Shown one piece after another: positions 1 to 11,130 of a stretch of 64,000 nucleotides of DNA. This DNA is from Globisporangium splendens. Taxonomy: Eukaryota; Oomycota; Peronosporomycetes; Pythiales; Pythiaceae. The stretch covers positions 310,001 through 374,000 of the forward strand of contig VFIW01000020.1 of the NCBI GenBank assembly GCA_006386115.1, given 5' to 3'. Every line of letters begins with the position of its first letter. The first letter of the stretch is position 1. The translations under genes and the position numbers were made by a program. The notes under the pieces are model-generated. The model had not been told where the DNA came from, searched no databases, and was given only the letters and a program-made list of their open reading frames with translations.

Positions 1-2282
1 TTCGGAACCGGAAGCGCCTCCGCCACCTGCTGATGCATCCGATGCACCAGCAGCAACATCATCTGCTTCGGAGCCAAAGCCCTCGAAAGAGATCAAAGAG
101 AAGAAAGACTTCGGACCCATCGACTACACAAAGTACCATCGGTATCGTGTACTTGCACAGCAGATCAATGGCTGCTTGGAGAAGCTAAGCGAGGTAAGTC
201 GATCACACCTGCTTGAGTGGAGTTGACCTTGTTGGATGTGTGCATATGTACTAACAAGCTTTCGTTTGTGTTTTGCGTGCTTTAGACAAAGCTAGAGCTG
301 CAGCGTTATGAGTTCGCTAGAAGAGCGGCAAATGAGAAAGGCAAATTGAGCCAAGCCATGCGCCAATCTCTCGAGGTGTCTTTTCTTGATACTGCACACA
401 TTGTGTTCACTACCCTGAGCAGCGCCGGCGTCGCAGCATTGGATGCAAGCTCAAGGTACGATGTGCTCGTTGTTGATGAAGCCGCTCAAGCTGTCGAATT
501 GTCAACAATCATCCCCATGAAGTAAGTGCTCTGTTTTTTTTTGTTGCAACATGAGCTATCAATGTTTTCTACATGCTGATATTCTTTTGCATTTGCGTTT
601 AGATTTGGGAGTCGCCAATGCGTTCTTGTGGGTGATCCTCAACAGCTTTCCGCGACTGTGTTCTCTCGAACAAGCGGTCAGTCTCTGTACGAACGAAGTC
701 TGTTTGAGCGTATCGAGACTTGCGGGCATCCGGTGCATATGCTTCGGACGCAGTATCGCAGCCATCCGATGATCTCGGACTTCCCTCGCAATTATTTCTA
801 CGATGGGAAGCTCCAGGATGGTGACAACGTGAAAAAAGAAGGATATGACAAGCCATATCACCATCTGGGGGCTGCGTTTATGCCGCTCACGTTCTGGAAC
901 CTGCTCAGCAGTCGCGAGTCGTCAAGCCGATCGGTATCGCGCTCAAACGTTGGCGAAGCCGAACTCGCAGTGAACCTCTACCTGACACTGAAGAACAGCT
1001 GTCCTCCAGATGCTATCGCTGGAAAAGTGGGTATGATTACCCCTTACAGCCAGCAGATGGAGGAGCTGCGCAATCGGTTCCGGCGGGCGCTTGGCGATCG
1101 ATACGACCAAGAGGTGGAGATCAACACTGTGGATGGCTTTCAAGGTCGAGAAAAGGATATCATTATCCGTAAGTGCTGTATTTGTGAAATACGTGAAGGT
1201 GAACAGATAATTACTGACCATTGTCATCGTGTGTGCAGTGTCCACCGTGCGAGCCGATCCAAAAGGCGGCGTGGGTTTCCTGAACGATATCCGACGGATG
1301 AACGTCGCGCTCACGAGAGCAAAGTTTGCGTGCTACGTGATTGGAAGCGAGCCAACTCTGCGATCGTCGAAGCCGTGGGCAGCTCTCTTGGACCACTCGT
1401 ACAAGAAGCATTGTATTGTCCACGTGGACAGCCCCAATTGCAACCTTTTGAAGCTGCAGCCTGGAGGATCGGGTAACGCAAGAAGACAATCGCCTCCGCC
1501 CCCTCTTTTGCTTCCTCCTGGACCAGGACCTGCGCTCTTTGGTTCTGGTCCTATGGCTGGTCCCTCACAGCCGTTCAGCAATATGGCTGGATTTCCTCGA
1601 TTTCTACCAGGAGGTCCAGGAGGAGGGCGATGGTCACCTCCGAATTTCAACGGTACGAACCGCTACATTGAACCATTCGTATGAACATGTGAACTAACTA
1701 CGCTTGCATATCATTTTGCGAATTGTGTTTGTAGGTCCATCGCATCTACCTGTTCCACAGCAGGCAATAGGTTCCGGATGGAGAGGTCGAGGTCGTGGGA
1801 ATGATGGAGTGCGTGGAGGTCGTCGAGGTGGAGGAGTTGGCGGACGAGGTGGTCGAGGAAACCCGGGAAGAGGGAGAGGGGGCTTCTTTCCAAATAACGG
1901 TGGTGGCTTTCCAGCTCAGTACCAGCAACCAAGACGTAGTGAGTCCAATCCGTTGCCTCGAAGAGTTCAAGGTGGTCCGATCCAGAATTCTTTTCCTCCC
2001 AGTCAGCGGAGGTCTCCACCTCCGAACGTCGCATTACCGAGTGAAGGCATTTTGGGAAATGGGCAACCGCACCCTAGCAACATGCGACCTCCACCACAAC
2101 AGCAGCCTCCCGCACAAATGAACCCCGTTGGAACAGTTGCTCCTGGGAGTTTTGCTCCTCCGCCTCCACCTGCAGGTTCCCTTCCACATGAAATTTCTGC
2201 AGTTCCTCCTCCGCCAACAAACCCTCCTCCCACGGTTGTAAGAGCTCGGGATCCTCGTCAGCGGCCAGGGAAACAATCATGA
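1..2282 (+). CDS. SEN1: SEN1/senataxin-type superfamily 1 RNA/DNA helicase, C-terminal part
   Basis: Partial at the left edge. Exons read as 2-193, 286-521, 603-1168, 1239-1652 and 1735-2282, about 651 residues, all with GT-AG borders that keep frame. Visible helicase motifs: VVDEAAQAVE (motif II), LVGDPQQL (motif III), QYRSHP, NTVDGFQGREKDI (motif V) and RRMNVALTRAKFA (motif VI). The DEAAQAVEL...IIPMKFGSRQC wording fits SEN1/senataxin better than UPF1 or IGHMBP2. The Walker A loop lies left of the window. Known role of the family: unwinding RNA:DNA hybrids in transcription termination. After the helicase core comes a tail of about 270 residues, rich in proline and Arg-Gly repeats (RGRGRG, GGRGG), spread over the last two exons. 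Such tails usually bind RNA or partner proteins; that function is inferred. The final exon ends in a plain TGA. Confidence 0.9.
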
Positions 2283-2512
2283 GTGGGAAGGACGAGACTT
2301 TCGTAAATCATCAGAAGGTGGTAGAACCCTGACTCGGTTTTTGCTCGACGGTCAAGGTGCTGATGGTGATTTTCTGGAAATAGAAATGCTGGGCGCTGAT
2401 AATAGGCGAATCACACTTTTTGGCGGGTTGCATCTCATTTGTTTGAATTCCTTACCTTTGCATAGGTGCTCATTTGGAAGCGCAAAGCCGCGAGAAGACA
2501 AACTCAACCACC

Positions 2513-4233
2513 ATGCAAAAGCTAGTGTTCTCAATGCGAGACACGATGCCGCAGTTTGTCAGCTCGCTGCGTGCGGTCGACGAGTGGAAGCGCATCCACG
2601 CAAAGAGAGCCGACGCGATCACACAAGCCAAGTACGACGCGAACGCAAAGTACATCGAGAGTCCATTCGCAAGATCACTGCGCATCGAGGATCTCGTGCG
2701 GTTCCTTGATGACACCGTTCTCGACATCGACTTCATGGTGCAACTGCCATCAATCGAGAAATGCCTGGAGCAATGATGAGTTAGTTGCATGCTTTCTGTT
2801 TATCCAAGGGGCTTCTCTCAATGTCAATCTGGTGTGCTTGTCAAAGGTGGGAACTTTACTCCAAAGGTAAGCCGTCAATCGACCAAGATCAAGTAAGCAT
2901 GCCAGCTTATTCGGTTTTGTCAGCGTTTATGCATGATGTGATTTGCCTCTGACGGAATTCGTGCTTTCCTCGCGATAGCTGCGCAACGTGTACTACGATC
3001 TCGCGTTTGTTTCAGTCGAGGCGAAGACCGAAATGATTCATAAGAATGCGGTCTCGATGATTCTGCGTTCAAGCTGGACCAAATGGAGCCCAAAGGAGCC
3101 GCCACTGAGTCAAACTGAGTTTTTCCGGCTTCTGTTCGTCCTCAGCCACTTGGTAAGTGCTGCCATCGAGTCGTTTAGCTTTCGTATATTGCTCGAAAAA
3201 ACAAAACAGTGGACTTACAATGGGTATTTGCCTAGATGACAACGACAAATCGGCTGGGGAGCTATGTTGTTTTCTTCCAAGAAACGCTCTCAAAGATTTG
3301 AAGGCATTATCAGAGCAAACACGCCAGAACAGAAACGCGAAAACGACCACCGAAACCACGGCGAAAGTCCAGCCTTATGGACATCATGACGATGTCCAAC
3401 ATGCCGAGAGTGTACCTGTCTCCAAACCAAATCGTCGAGCAGCCGCATTCAAGTGAAGCGCAGTTCAACTCGAGAGGATCCCTTGAAGCGCTCAGTGCCA
3501 AAGTCGACCGTGTCCAAACGCAAGGGCGAGGTACGAAGCCGTCACTTGCATATACGCTACGCGTCTCGAAACGGTTCAAAATAACCTTGTTCTCCTTTGT
3601 CTTCGCGATCCTTTGCGTGGCTTTCTAGCCACACGACTTGAAGACGAGACGGCAGATCGATTTGTCGAGATTCTTGACCGCAATTCACGGGGTCAGCATG
3701 TCGTCGTCGACCCTTTGCTTCATGAAAAGCGTTTTCAGGAGAAGTGGAAGCGATCGAATCTCGTCGGCAGCAAAAGTTCATCCCAAGAAATGACGATGAA
3801 TCAGAATCCACTCGCAAACAAGTACTACCTGCCGATGTTCATCTCGCGAGTCCGAACGAACCTTTCGCCTATTTCCGCGACGATGAATCAGTGCAAGAGC
3901 GTTCCAGCACTCAAGTTGAAATGCAACATGGTAAGTTTGAAGTTTGTTGGTCTTGCATGCTGGATTCTGTTCGCAGAGGCTGATTTGATTCATGACCTTT
4001 GCTCCCTTCGCCATTTCATTCTCATCTTGTAGCTTTCAATCGCCGATTCCGAAAAACTGCATGATGAGGAGATCCTGAGGAGAAGTTTGTCCAGAGTCAC
4101 CTTGAAGGAACGTCTTGAAGCCTCGAAAGTCATCTGTGAACAGCACTGGAAGCATGAACATTCAAGAAACGATGGACCAAAAGCTACAAAAGAAAAAGAA
4201 ACGGAGCCAATTTATCTAGTAATTTCGACATAG
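2513..4233 (+). pseudogene. unrecognised multi-exon gene, probably interrupted
   Basis: I do not recognise the family. Coding-like blocks in one direction are 2513-2776 (starts MQKLVFSMRDTMPQF, charged and helical), 2979-3152 (LRNVYYDLAFVSVEAKTEM), 3236-3535 and 4033-4233. The 3153-3235 intron joins LSHL to MTTTNRLGSYV in phase 0, and the intron starting at 3931 joins cleanly to LSIADSEKLHDEE. The reading is broken twice: a TGA at 2774-2776 before the next block, and a TGA at 3299-3301 after QETLSKI, with sensible sequence (RHYQSKHARTETRK) continuing in the same frame. Around 3744-3930 two frames compete; the one reading IESRRQQKFIPRNDDES looks more protein-like but does not splice cleanly into the last exon. 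Either it is a decaying gene or my exon model misses an intron. Confidence 0.4.
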
Positions 4234-4252
4234 CGAGGGAAAATACGTTGCT

Positions 4253-4852
4253 TTAGGCTGACAATCCTGCACGCTTATTTGCCTTTCGATTTCTGCTGCT
4301 CGTGAGCCGTCGAAGTATGTACTCGATAGCAGCAGCGCGGCCTTGAGCTGTGTTCCAGAAACGAATTTGCGCTCCAGGAGCATTCACACCACATTCGTTC
4401 TGTAAAGGTTTGCTGTGGAGTCCAAATTGCGCACTTGGAAGCTTTGCCATAAGATCTTCATAGCCATTCGGGACCGCTTGCTGGTCACTTGCTTGAAGGA
4501 GTTGCTCGACGTGGCTTGTCATAAGTGACACATGAAGGTCAAGTCCGCCCATCTCAATCTCGAATGCCGACGAGTGAAGTAGAATCGCGTTGAGCAATTT
4601 TTTGAGTCGAGCTCTTTTAGCAGCTCTCCGGTGCTCTTCTTCTAGCATTTTCATAGCAGCAAGCGCCATGGGATCCACTAGCGATTTCTCAAGACAAATT
4701 CCGGATTTTGGCTTTGGCTTTCGGAAGCGTTTGAGGAGACTAAGAAAGCTTCGATACACGCCGTGGGTAATGGAGATGTACGTGGACGAAGCAATATCCA
4801 GATACCCTGCGTATTTTGAGCGTGGAGAGGTCAGTGAGATAACCAGTGTCAA
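4253..4852 (-). CDS. hypothetical protein, basic helical segment
   Basis: Open frame of up to 199 residues converging on the preceding gene, with only about 20 bases between the stops. No ATG opens it. A likely reading is that the last exon begins after an acceptor near 4811 and that a short first exon lies upstream, perhaps using the ATG near 4935; otherwise the first internal Met (MALAAMKMLEEE) is used. Visible: a Lys/Arg-rich patch (KRFRKPKPKS), then an acidic-basic helix (LEEEHRRAAKRARLKKLL) that could form a short coiled coil, and a C-terminus ending RRLTSSRNRKANKRAGLSA. There is no signal peptide or membrane helix and I recognise no domain. Confidence 0.45.
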   Translation of the reverse strand: MTLVISLTSPRSKYAGYLDIASSTYISITHGVYRSFLSLLKRFRKPKPKSGICLEKSLVDPMALAAMKMLEEEHRRAAKRARLKKLLNAILLHSSAFEIEMGGLDLHVSLMTSHVEQLLQASDQQAVPNGYEDLMAKLPSAQFGLHSKPLQNECGVNAPGAQIRFWNTAQGRAAAIEYILRRLTSSRNRKANKRAGLSA

Positions 4853-5066
4853 GATACATTAAAATCGTGGGTCAAGCATCGGAAGACATATCTGTGGGAT
4901 GGGCGTTTCCAGATGACGATTTCAATGTCATCTCGTTGTAATCGATCTTGATTGGACTGACACACATTTTCCCCTTGAGTTCTCCTTGACTTTTCGATTA
5001 AACACTTGAAGGAGCTGCTGGGGCGACGCCGTCATTGTAGTTGTACTTCAAACCAAGGGACAAGAA

Positions 5067-5543
5067 TCAATCTTCGGGATCCTTGATGTAGTCGCTTGAG
5101 ATCGAGTTGTTACGAGCGTACCCGGCTGCGAATTCGAATGGCAAGTGCAACGAATTGATAATCTGCATATACACAAACCAGACAGCAAACGCAAGTCTGT
5201 CCGTCAGCGTGGGCGAAATGACGGTCGCCAAGATCCAATCAAGCCACAGTAACGTACTTGCGTCTTTAAAAAGACGTCTCGGATGCTGAAATGGCTTGCA
5301 TTTACAGTACAGCAGTAGCAAGAGGAATTAAAGACAACGTGTGCACACACCAGTTCCGTTACATGATGATATGCAAGGGCGCTATTGCAATGCATGGTAC
5401 AAACTGACGAGATCACGCATGCGTCAGCGCGTTATTCATACCGAACAAGTCGCCGAGAGAGAACTCGACGTTTTCCTCGTGGATGTCCACGAAGAACTCG
5501 TTGAGCAATTGCTCCAGCGTCTCATAGATCATTTGAGCACGCG
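5067..5543 (-). CDS. small membrane protein, unknown function (start exon uncertain)
   Basis: Two coding exons fit well. The first, 5543-5442, reads RAQMIYETLEQLLNEFFVD then NVEFSLGDLF. The second, 5263-5067, reads DASTLLWLDWILATVISPTL, then a hydrophobic stretch AFAVWFVYMQIINSLHLPF and a polar tail ending SDYIKDPED. The splice joins in phase 1 (TTC G / AC GCA) to give GDLFDASTLLW. One or two membrane-associated helices are likely. A further 5' exon with the start codon probably lies at 5590-5690; the most direct candidate is the ATG near 5687, but its frame is not certain. The gene is divergent from AP4S1, with which it shares a spacer of about 400 bp. The family was not recognised. Confidence 0.45.
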
Positions 5544-5940
5544 CTAGTCAGTACACCCTCAGGACAACAGCACACGCGCTTGAGCTACACACCACACACG
5601 CCTCCGTTTCGCGCCTGTGCCGCGTGGTGAGATCCTCCACTGCGCACAGATCGCTGAAGTGACGATGAAGCTATGGGAGCTTGCCATGTTGGAGCTTCAA
5701 CAGTCGCGACGCTTCACTTGTTGCATCAATTCATTTTTTGATTTGAAAGGCACAATTTGAATTGCATAATGAATTGGCAGCACAGTGTCGTGTTGTGGCA
5801 CAGCACTGCGACTGCACCATAAGGGGAGAAAAACTTCCACGTTGCAACAAGACATCGCTCGCCCCACGAAGATCGGCCAGCGCGAGAAAGCAGCAGCAGA
5901 GAGCGGACCCGAACGAATACACAGAGGAGCGAAGAGCAAG
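5544..5940. promoter_or_regulatory. divergent promoter spacer between the small membrane protein gene and AP4S1
   Basis: About 400 bp with no convincing gene of its own. It probably holds the first exon of the leftward gene (around 5590-5690) and the AP4S1 5' leader, which is rich in AGCAGCAGA just before the ATG at 5941. No clear TATA box was seen. Confidence 0.4.
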
Positions 5941-6803
5941 ATGATCAAGTTCGTGCTGATGGTGAACAAGCAGGGCCAGACCCGTCTCGCGCAGTACTAC
6001 GACTTCCTGTCCATCCAGGAGCGCGTCGCGCTGGAGGCCGAAATCATTCGCAAATGTCTCGGTCGCAATGAGAACCAGGTACAATGCCTTTCTTGCGTTA
6101 GACCCTCCCCCGTTTCTCGCCGTTTTCAGGTCGACGATATGTGCTGGCATGTGTAGCTTATTGAATGTGGTTGTTGTTTGTGGGTCTGCGTGTAAATAGT
6201 GTTCGTTTGTTGAGTACCGTGGTTACAAGGTCATCTACCGACGATATGCGTCGCTGTTTTTCATTGTCGGTGTCAAGGACGATGACTCTGAGGTACACTT
6301 TACTGTTGATACAACAATCGAAAGCGGAGGCAAGGTTTCTTGCCTCGATGGGCTTTGTTTATTAACCCACGATTTTTTTCTTTCATTCCAGAATGAGCTT
6401 GGCGTGTTGGAGTTTATTCACGCGTTGGTCGAGACCATGGACAAGTACTTTGAGAGTGTGGTACGCTTTCCATTTTGCTTCTTTTCTTGCGATGAGTTAC
6501 GCGCGTGGCCACGTTTGCTCAGTCCTGCTCTTGTTGTTTATGGCACTCATTATTGCGACTGATTCTGCGATTCAACAGTGCGAGTTAGATGTAAGTCTCC
6601 CCTGCTGTCCCACACCATGATCATCGTGAATATTTGCGTTTATTGACTGTTTTTACTGCGTGTATGCTATGAAAACCCAGATTATGTTTAATTTGGAGAA
6701 GGCGCATTTCATCCTGGACGAGATGGTCATGAACGGATACATCGTCGAGACCAACAAGATCTCGATCCTCAAGCCGATCCACCTCATGGAGAAATCGTCG
6801 TAG
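5941..6803 (+). CDS. AP4S1: AP-4 adaptor complex sigma subunit
   Basis: Five exons: 5941-6078, 6200-6292, 6392-6460, 6579-6590 and 6681-6803, coding 144 residues, the usual length of a sigma adaptin. The protein starts MIKFVLMVNKQGQTRLAQYY, contains CSFVEYRGYKVIYRRYASLF and ends with DIMFNLEKAHFILDEMVMNG. MVNKQGQTRL and CSFVEY...YRRYA point to AP-4 sigma rather than AP-1 or AP-2 sigma. Known role: the small subunit of the AP-4 coat that sorts cargo at the trans-Golgi network; it stabilises the complex and helps bind dileucine signals. Every intron falls between whole codons. Exon 4 is only 12 bases and encodes CELD, a conserved stretch, so it must be spliced in. Confidence 0.95.
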
Positions 6804-8386
6804 CAGTGTAAAGATAATGAAAACGCCGCTACTTTCCCCCGCCTGCGTGCCAGGCACCAGAGAACCTTGATGCTTCGTTTTCACACAAATCTACAAGCGC
6901 ACCTCCATTATGGTGTTGTCCTTTTACTGCCATCCACCCATGCAGCTCCCATGGGATGCGCGCTCCGCCCATTTTCAAGCGCTTCGCTACAGCACGCTTA
7001 TGCTTTTTCCATTTGCGTCAGCATATCTATTCGAGCTGCATGCTTCAGACTCACAAGTGGGTCAACCCACATCAAACCCGTGCGTCCCAGACTCAGTCTC
7101 ACCCGCGCGACCCACACGACCCACCGGGCCAGATTCTAGGACCGTCCTACAAAAGCACGCACACACACTTGAACCCGCCCAGTTCCAGTCAGCGCACCCA
7201 CAACGAGACAATAAGCGCAGAGGGCAACGACTCCCAAGACAGTGCGATAGCAACAGCGCGAGGAACCATCTTGGCAATCGATCATAGCAATGCTTATGGA
7301 GATCGCATTCCCATCATAGCGAGAATGAGTCATTAAAGCAGGAGGTTGCAGCCCACTGGATTGCGCGCAAACCTCGTGCATAGCTGTTCATTTTGGGCAC
7401 GTTCGCCAGTTGAAAGGCAGTGCGCCAAACCCGAACCCGTCGGCCCATCCGTGCGTCCAGACCTTCTTCCATTCCCTCCCGCTCGCTCGTTTTTATTTTC
7501 TCCCCCACGGGTCGGGTCTTCCACCATTTCCAGAACATTCTTCTACAAACCCGCCCACCCGGTTACGATATGGGTTTTGGACCTTTCGGTTGTGGGTAAA
7601 CGGGTCCGACGGGTTCACTTCGACATGTTTTGGTTTTCAGTTTTTCGAAACGGGTGGGTCGGCGACCCGGCCTTCCCTTCAGCAAAAAACAAGCCTTCGA
7701 GTGGCCCCAGCCTGCCAGAGCGCGTTTGAGTTGCAATTAGCGCTGGCGTAATTTCGTCGCGCAGTTGGGGACAGACGACCGAGTTCGCGACGCAGAGCAA
7801 GCGCCGACGACGGGTGCGTGCCTGTATGTATGTGTGGCATGTATTGCCTTTTTGTTATTATTATTATAAAGGCTTTTGTCTGTAGACTGCAAGTTTGCAG
7901 TTGTCGGTCCAAACGCACGAGCACATTTGCATATTCGTATTTGTTTTGTTGTGTATAAATATAAAGCTCACATGCGTGCAAATTGCTTTGTATATGATTT
8001 GCCTTCATGTGCCTTGGCTGTGTGGAGAAAAAAAGAAATAATTGACACTGATTTTTTTATTTGCTGTTGTTGTGTATTTGTATTTTGTCTGTGAAGCAAT
8101 CACTCAAGTGGGATTTGGCAGACTGCCGCCGCTTCCGTAGTGTGTTGGAGGTCGCTTTGTGTGTGTGTGATTGTGTGTGGTAGTGGAATTATTGTTAGGC
8201 AGTGGATTCTGGTTGTGCGCTTTGTTCGACCGACTTTCGTTGCCCCGACGTTTACTTTGAAGACAGAAGAAGAAGGATTTTTCCTGGTGGTGCACTCGTT
8301 TTCCCGATTTTTGGTATCGGGTCCAAGCAGGCAAGCTGGACGACCCAAACGAAGCCGTCAAGATTGACGCGATCGCGGAGCTGACG
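6804..8386. other. intergenic region with ACCCG/CGGGT-rich block
   Basis: No convincing gene. Between about 7420 and 7685 the motif ACCCG and its complement CGGGT recur many times in both orientations. One inverted pair is GAACCCGTCGG near 7433 and CCGACGGGTTC near 7605. The rest is AT-rich with GT/TG runs (around 8150-8180) and TTATTATTATTATAAA near 7855. The block is discussed as a possible hAT terminus. Confidence 0.4.
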
Positions 8387-10510
8387 ATGAAGCGGGGGGA
8401 GGAGATCCCCTTTGAAGAGGAAGCTGCCCGCAAGAAAAAACTCACCAGCGTCGTATGGGAGACATTCACGCCCATGTGCAGCAGCGGACTCCGTGACGGC
8501 CTCATCGACTCGGCAAAGTGCAACGTGTGCAACAAGATCTTCAGCACGCGGCACGGGACGTCGTCGATGATGCGCCACGCCAAGCGACACAACGAATTCC
8601 CCAATGGCGCGAGTCTGTCGAAGAAACCAAAGAAGAATGGCACGAATGTGAACGGCACCGCCAAGAAAAGCCCCGTGCTCAAGAAAGTCGAAGGAGGACT
8701 CGTGCCACAATTTGATGAAAATGGAGGAGGTACGATGTTGCAAATTTTTGGATATCGCCGAAAAGCTACTCGACGCTGACTTATTGGCAATTGTGATGTT
8801 GATAATTCTCGTTTTGCAGGCGTAAAACGACAGCGTCTCCGTAATCTAACGGGCTGCTTGATCGAGTGGTTGATTGAGGATCGGCAGGACCCAGGTATCG
8901 TGCAGCATGAGAAATTTATCGAAGTGCTCTCGGCATCAGGCACCAAGCCCATGATCCCGCCTGTCGACACATTACTGAAAACCATGGAACGCAAGTATTA
9001 CAACCTGTTCACGCGTGTGAGCGAGTACATTGCTCGCTCGGCAGTGGGGCGCATCACGTTCTCGTGTGACACGTGGTCGAATCTGGTACACAAAGGCTAC
9101 ATGGGTATCCATTTGCACTGGATCAACGCCGAGTGGGAGTACAAGACCATCCAGATCGGGCTTGAGGGGTGTCCGCCGGAGTTTAGTGCGTATTTTATGT
9201 CGGATTTGCTCTACAATGTGCTGCAAAACAATTGGGGGATCGGCAACAAGCTGCTGTGCGGAGTCACGCCGACGTCGAACGAGTCAGTCGTTGGCATGGG
9301 CTTTCTTCGTGAAAAGATCAAGGTGCTGTTAGGAATAGATAACATCAGCCCGCACTGGAACATCACGTGTCTGGGCCATTTGATTCACGTCGGCGTGCAC
9401 TCAGCGCTGAAAGAGATTCGTCACGAAATCGTCAAGCTTCGCTCGCTGCTGTCCTTGCTCAAGTCGGCGACGGAGAGTCAAGAACATTTTGCGCTGCGCA
9501 CGACAGAGATGGGGCTGCCGCAGTACACGGATCCGCTGCCGAACACGGACTCGCCCAAGAACTGGCGCTCGACGATCACGATGATCCTCGAAAGCGCCAA
9601 GCATAAAGAGACCATCAACGCTCTTTGCGGGGATGCATCCAACGGCATGAACATCTTTGTGCTCGAAGAGATCGAGTGGGATCTGCTGGTCTGGGTGGCC
9701 ACATTTTTGAACAAATGCATGCAGATGGCGACGTGCCAGAGCGACCAGAAGCACATCTCGCTGAGTACGTCGATCAATGTCTGCAAAGCGATCATCGCGT
9801 GCTGCGAGAGCACGGCAGCGTCCGCTTCCGAGTTTACGGCAAGTGCTGCCAACAAGATCCAGACCGTGTGCATGAAGGTCAAGGGCAGTTTGGAGAACTA
9901 CCACACGGAGCACTCGTCGCCATACTTTGCGCTGGCCAAGATTTTGGACCCGCGTTTCTCCAACGAGTCTGTCGACAAGGCGGAGAAGAAAGAGTTTTTA
10001 CGGGACATGCTGCGCAAGAACGTGTACGACTCGCTCTCGGACCATCGTCACGACGACGACCACACGCGCCACGACGCGAGCTCAGCGTACTCGACCTTTG
10101 AAAAGTTACTCGACATTGGCGAGGGCATGCCGGACTACTCGATCGACGGCGACGAGGTGGATCGGTTCTTCGACGCGACGCTGATTCGCGACAAGCGGTC
10201 GGATCCGTTCCTGTGGTGGAAATCGAACGAGACGCGGTTCCCGGGTCTCGCGAAGCTTGCGCGCGACATTCTGTCGATCCCAGCAACAGCGATCGCGAGC
10301 GGCGCTGTGTTCACGCAGTGCAGCTACCCGCGCGCACTGAACGTCGATATCATGGAGACGAACAAGCACTTCAAGTTCGGCGAACTGGCGCGGGCGTGGC
10401 AAATCGAGCGACAAAATTTTGGTCGCAAGCGTCGACGCGACTCGTTTGATTATTCCGATCCGCCACTTGAGCCGCCCGGTAAATTGACGTCATATGAAGA
10501 AAGTATTTAG
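8387..10510 (+). CDS. BED-type zinc finger, hAT transposase-derived protein
   Basis: Two exons, 8387-8729 and 8820-10510, encode 677 residues. The N-terminus holds a BED finger: VVWETFTP aromatic lead, CNVC, then RHAKRH as the two histidines (residues about 25-70). The hAT RNase H-like core follows: FSCDTWSN (first catalytic Asp), TCLGHLIHVGVHSALK (the family's CxxH element) and NWRSTITMILE. The C-terminal hAT dimerisation region reads DPFLWWKSNETRFPGLAKLA then LSIPATAIASGAVF. Where active hATs have a TDNASNN-type second Asp, this protein reads GVTPTSNESVV, so the triad seems broken. The long intact frame, host-like GC codon use, an intron and no clear terminal inverted repeats suggest a domesticated DNA-binding protein. 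The cellular role is unknown. Confidence 0.85.
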
Positions 10511-11130
10511 GTATAGCACGCAAGAGAACTCGCAGGTAGCAAGGAGGGGAAGTATCTCATGCGCATGCACGTGGGAATAAGCGGCATGCTGGCAACAGTG
10601 ATCGCATCTGCGGAAAGAAGGTATGAGATGCGCATGTTTTGCCATGTGTCGTCTTTGCGACCTGCAAACGCACGCATAACAACACGGAAACCGCATTTGG
10701 CTCCCTCTGTATGCTTCTGTTGCGTTTGCTGCTGTTGTTGCACCCGTATGCGGCGCCGAAGTGGAACCATTTTCATGTTTGCAGCATATTGGTTCATGAT
10801 GCTATCACGTTCTGATGATGTATGCGTGACCTTGAAGTTGCACTCTTTCACGTCAGAATCTGACGAGAACCCTGTCTTCACATCCTATATCCTCCTTCTT
10901 ATTATGCGATTGCATATATAATAAATAAATCTTGTCATTCTCTAGAATATTTGCGTTTTCCTCTGCCTTTATAATCGCATCAAGTAGGTTTTTTCAATTG
11001 AGGTTTTGTGTTTTGGTGCAGTGAATCGACCAAATCACATGCAACCTTGCGCAGGCAAGCCATCAGATCGCAATTGGAGCTCCTCGTGTCAAGAAGCCCC
11101 CTCCCTCTTCATCCCCACCACATCCACACA
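10511..11130. other. intergenic region upstream of the thiolase gene
   Basis: About 620 bp, no gene seen. It contains the hAT-derived gene's 3' flank with AATAAATAA near 10920, and a pyrimidine-rich leader (CCTCCCTCTTCATCCCCACC) just before the thiolase ATG. Confidence 0.35.

Noticed and set aside
1333..1650. Pro/Gly-rich antisense frame under the SEN1 tail
   Set aside because: Mirror of the low-complexity RGG/proline region.
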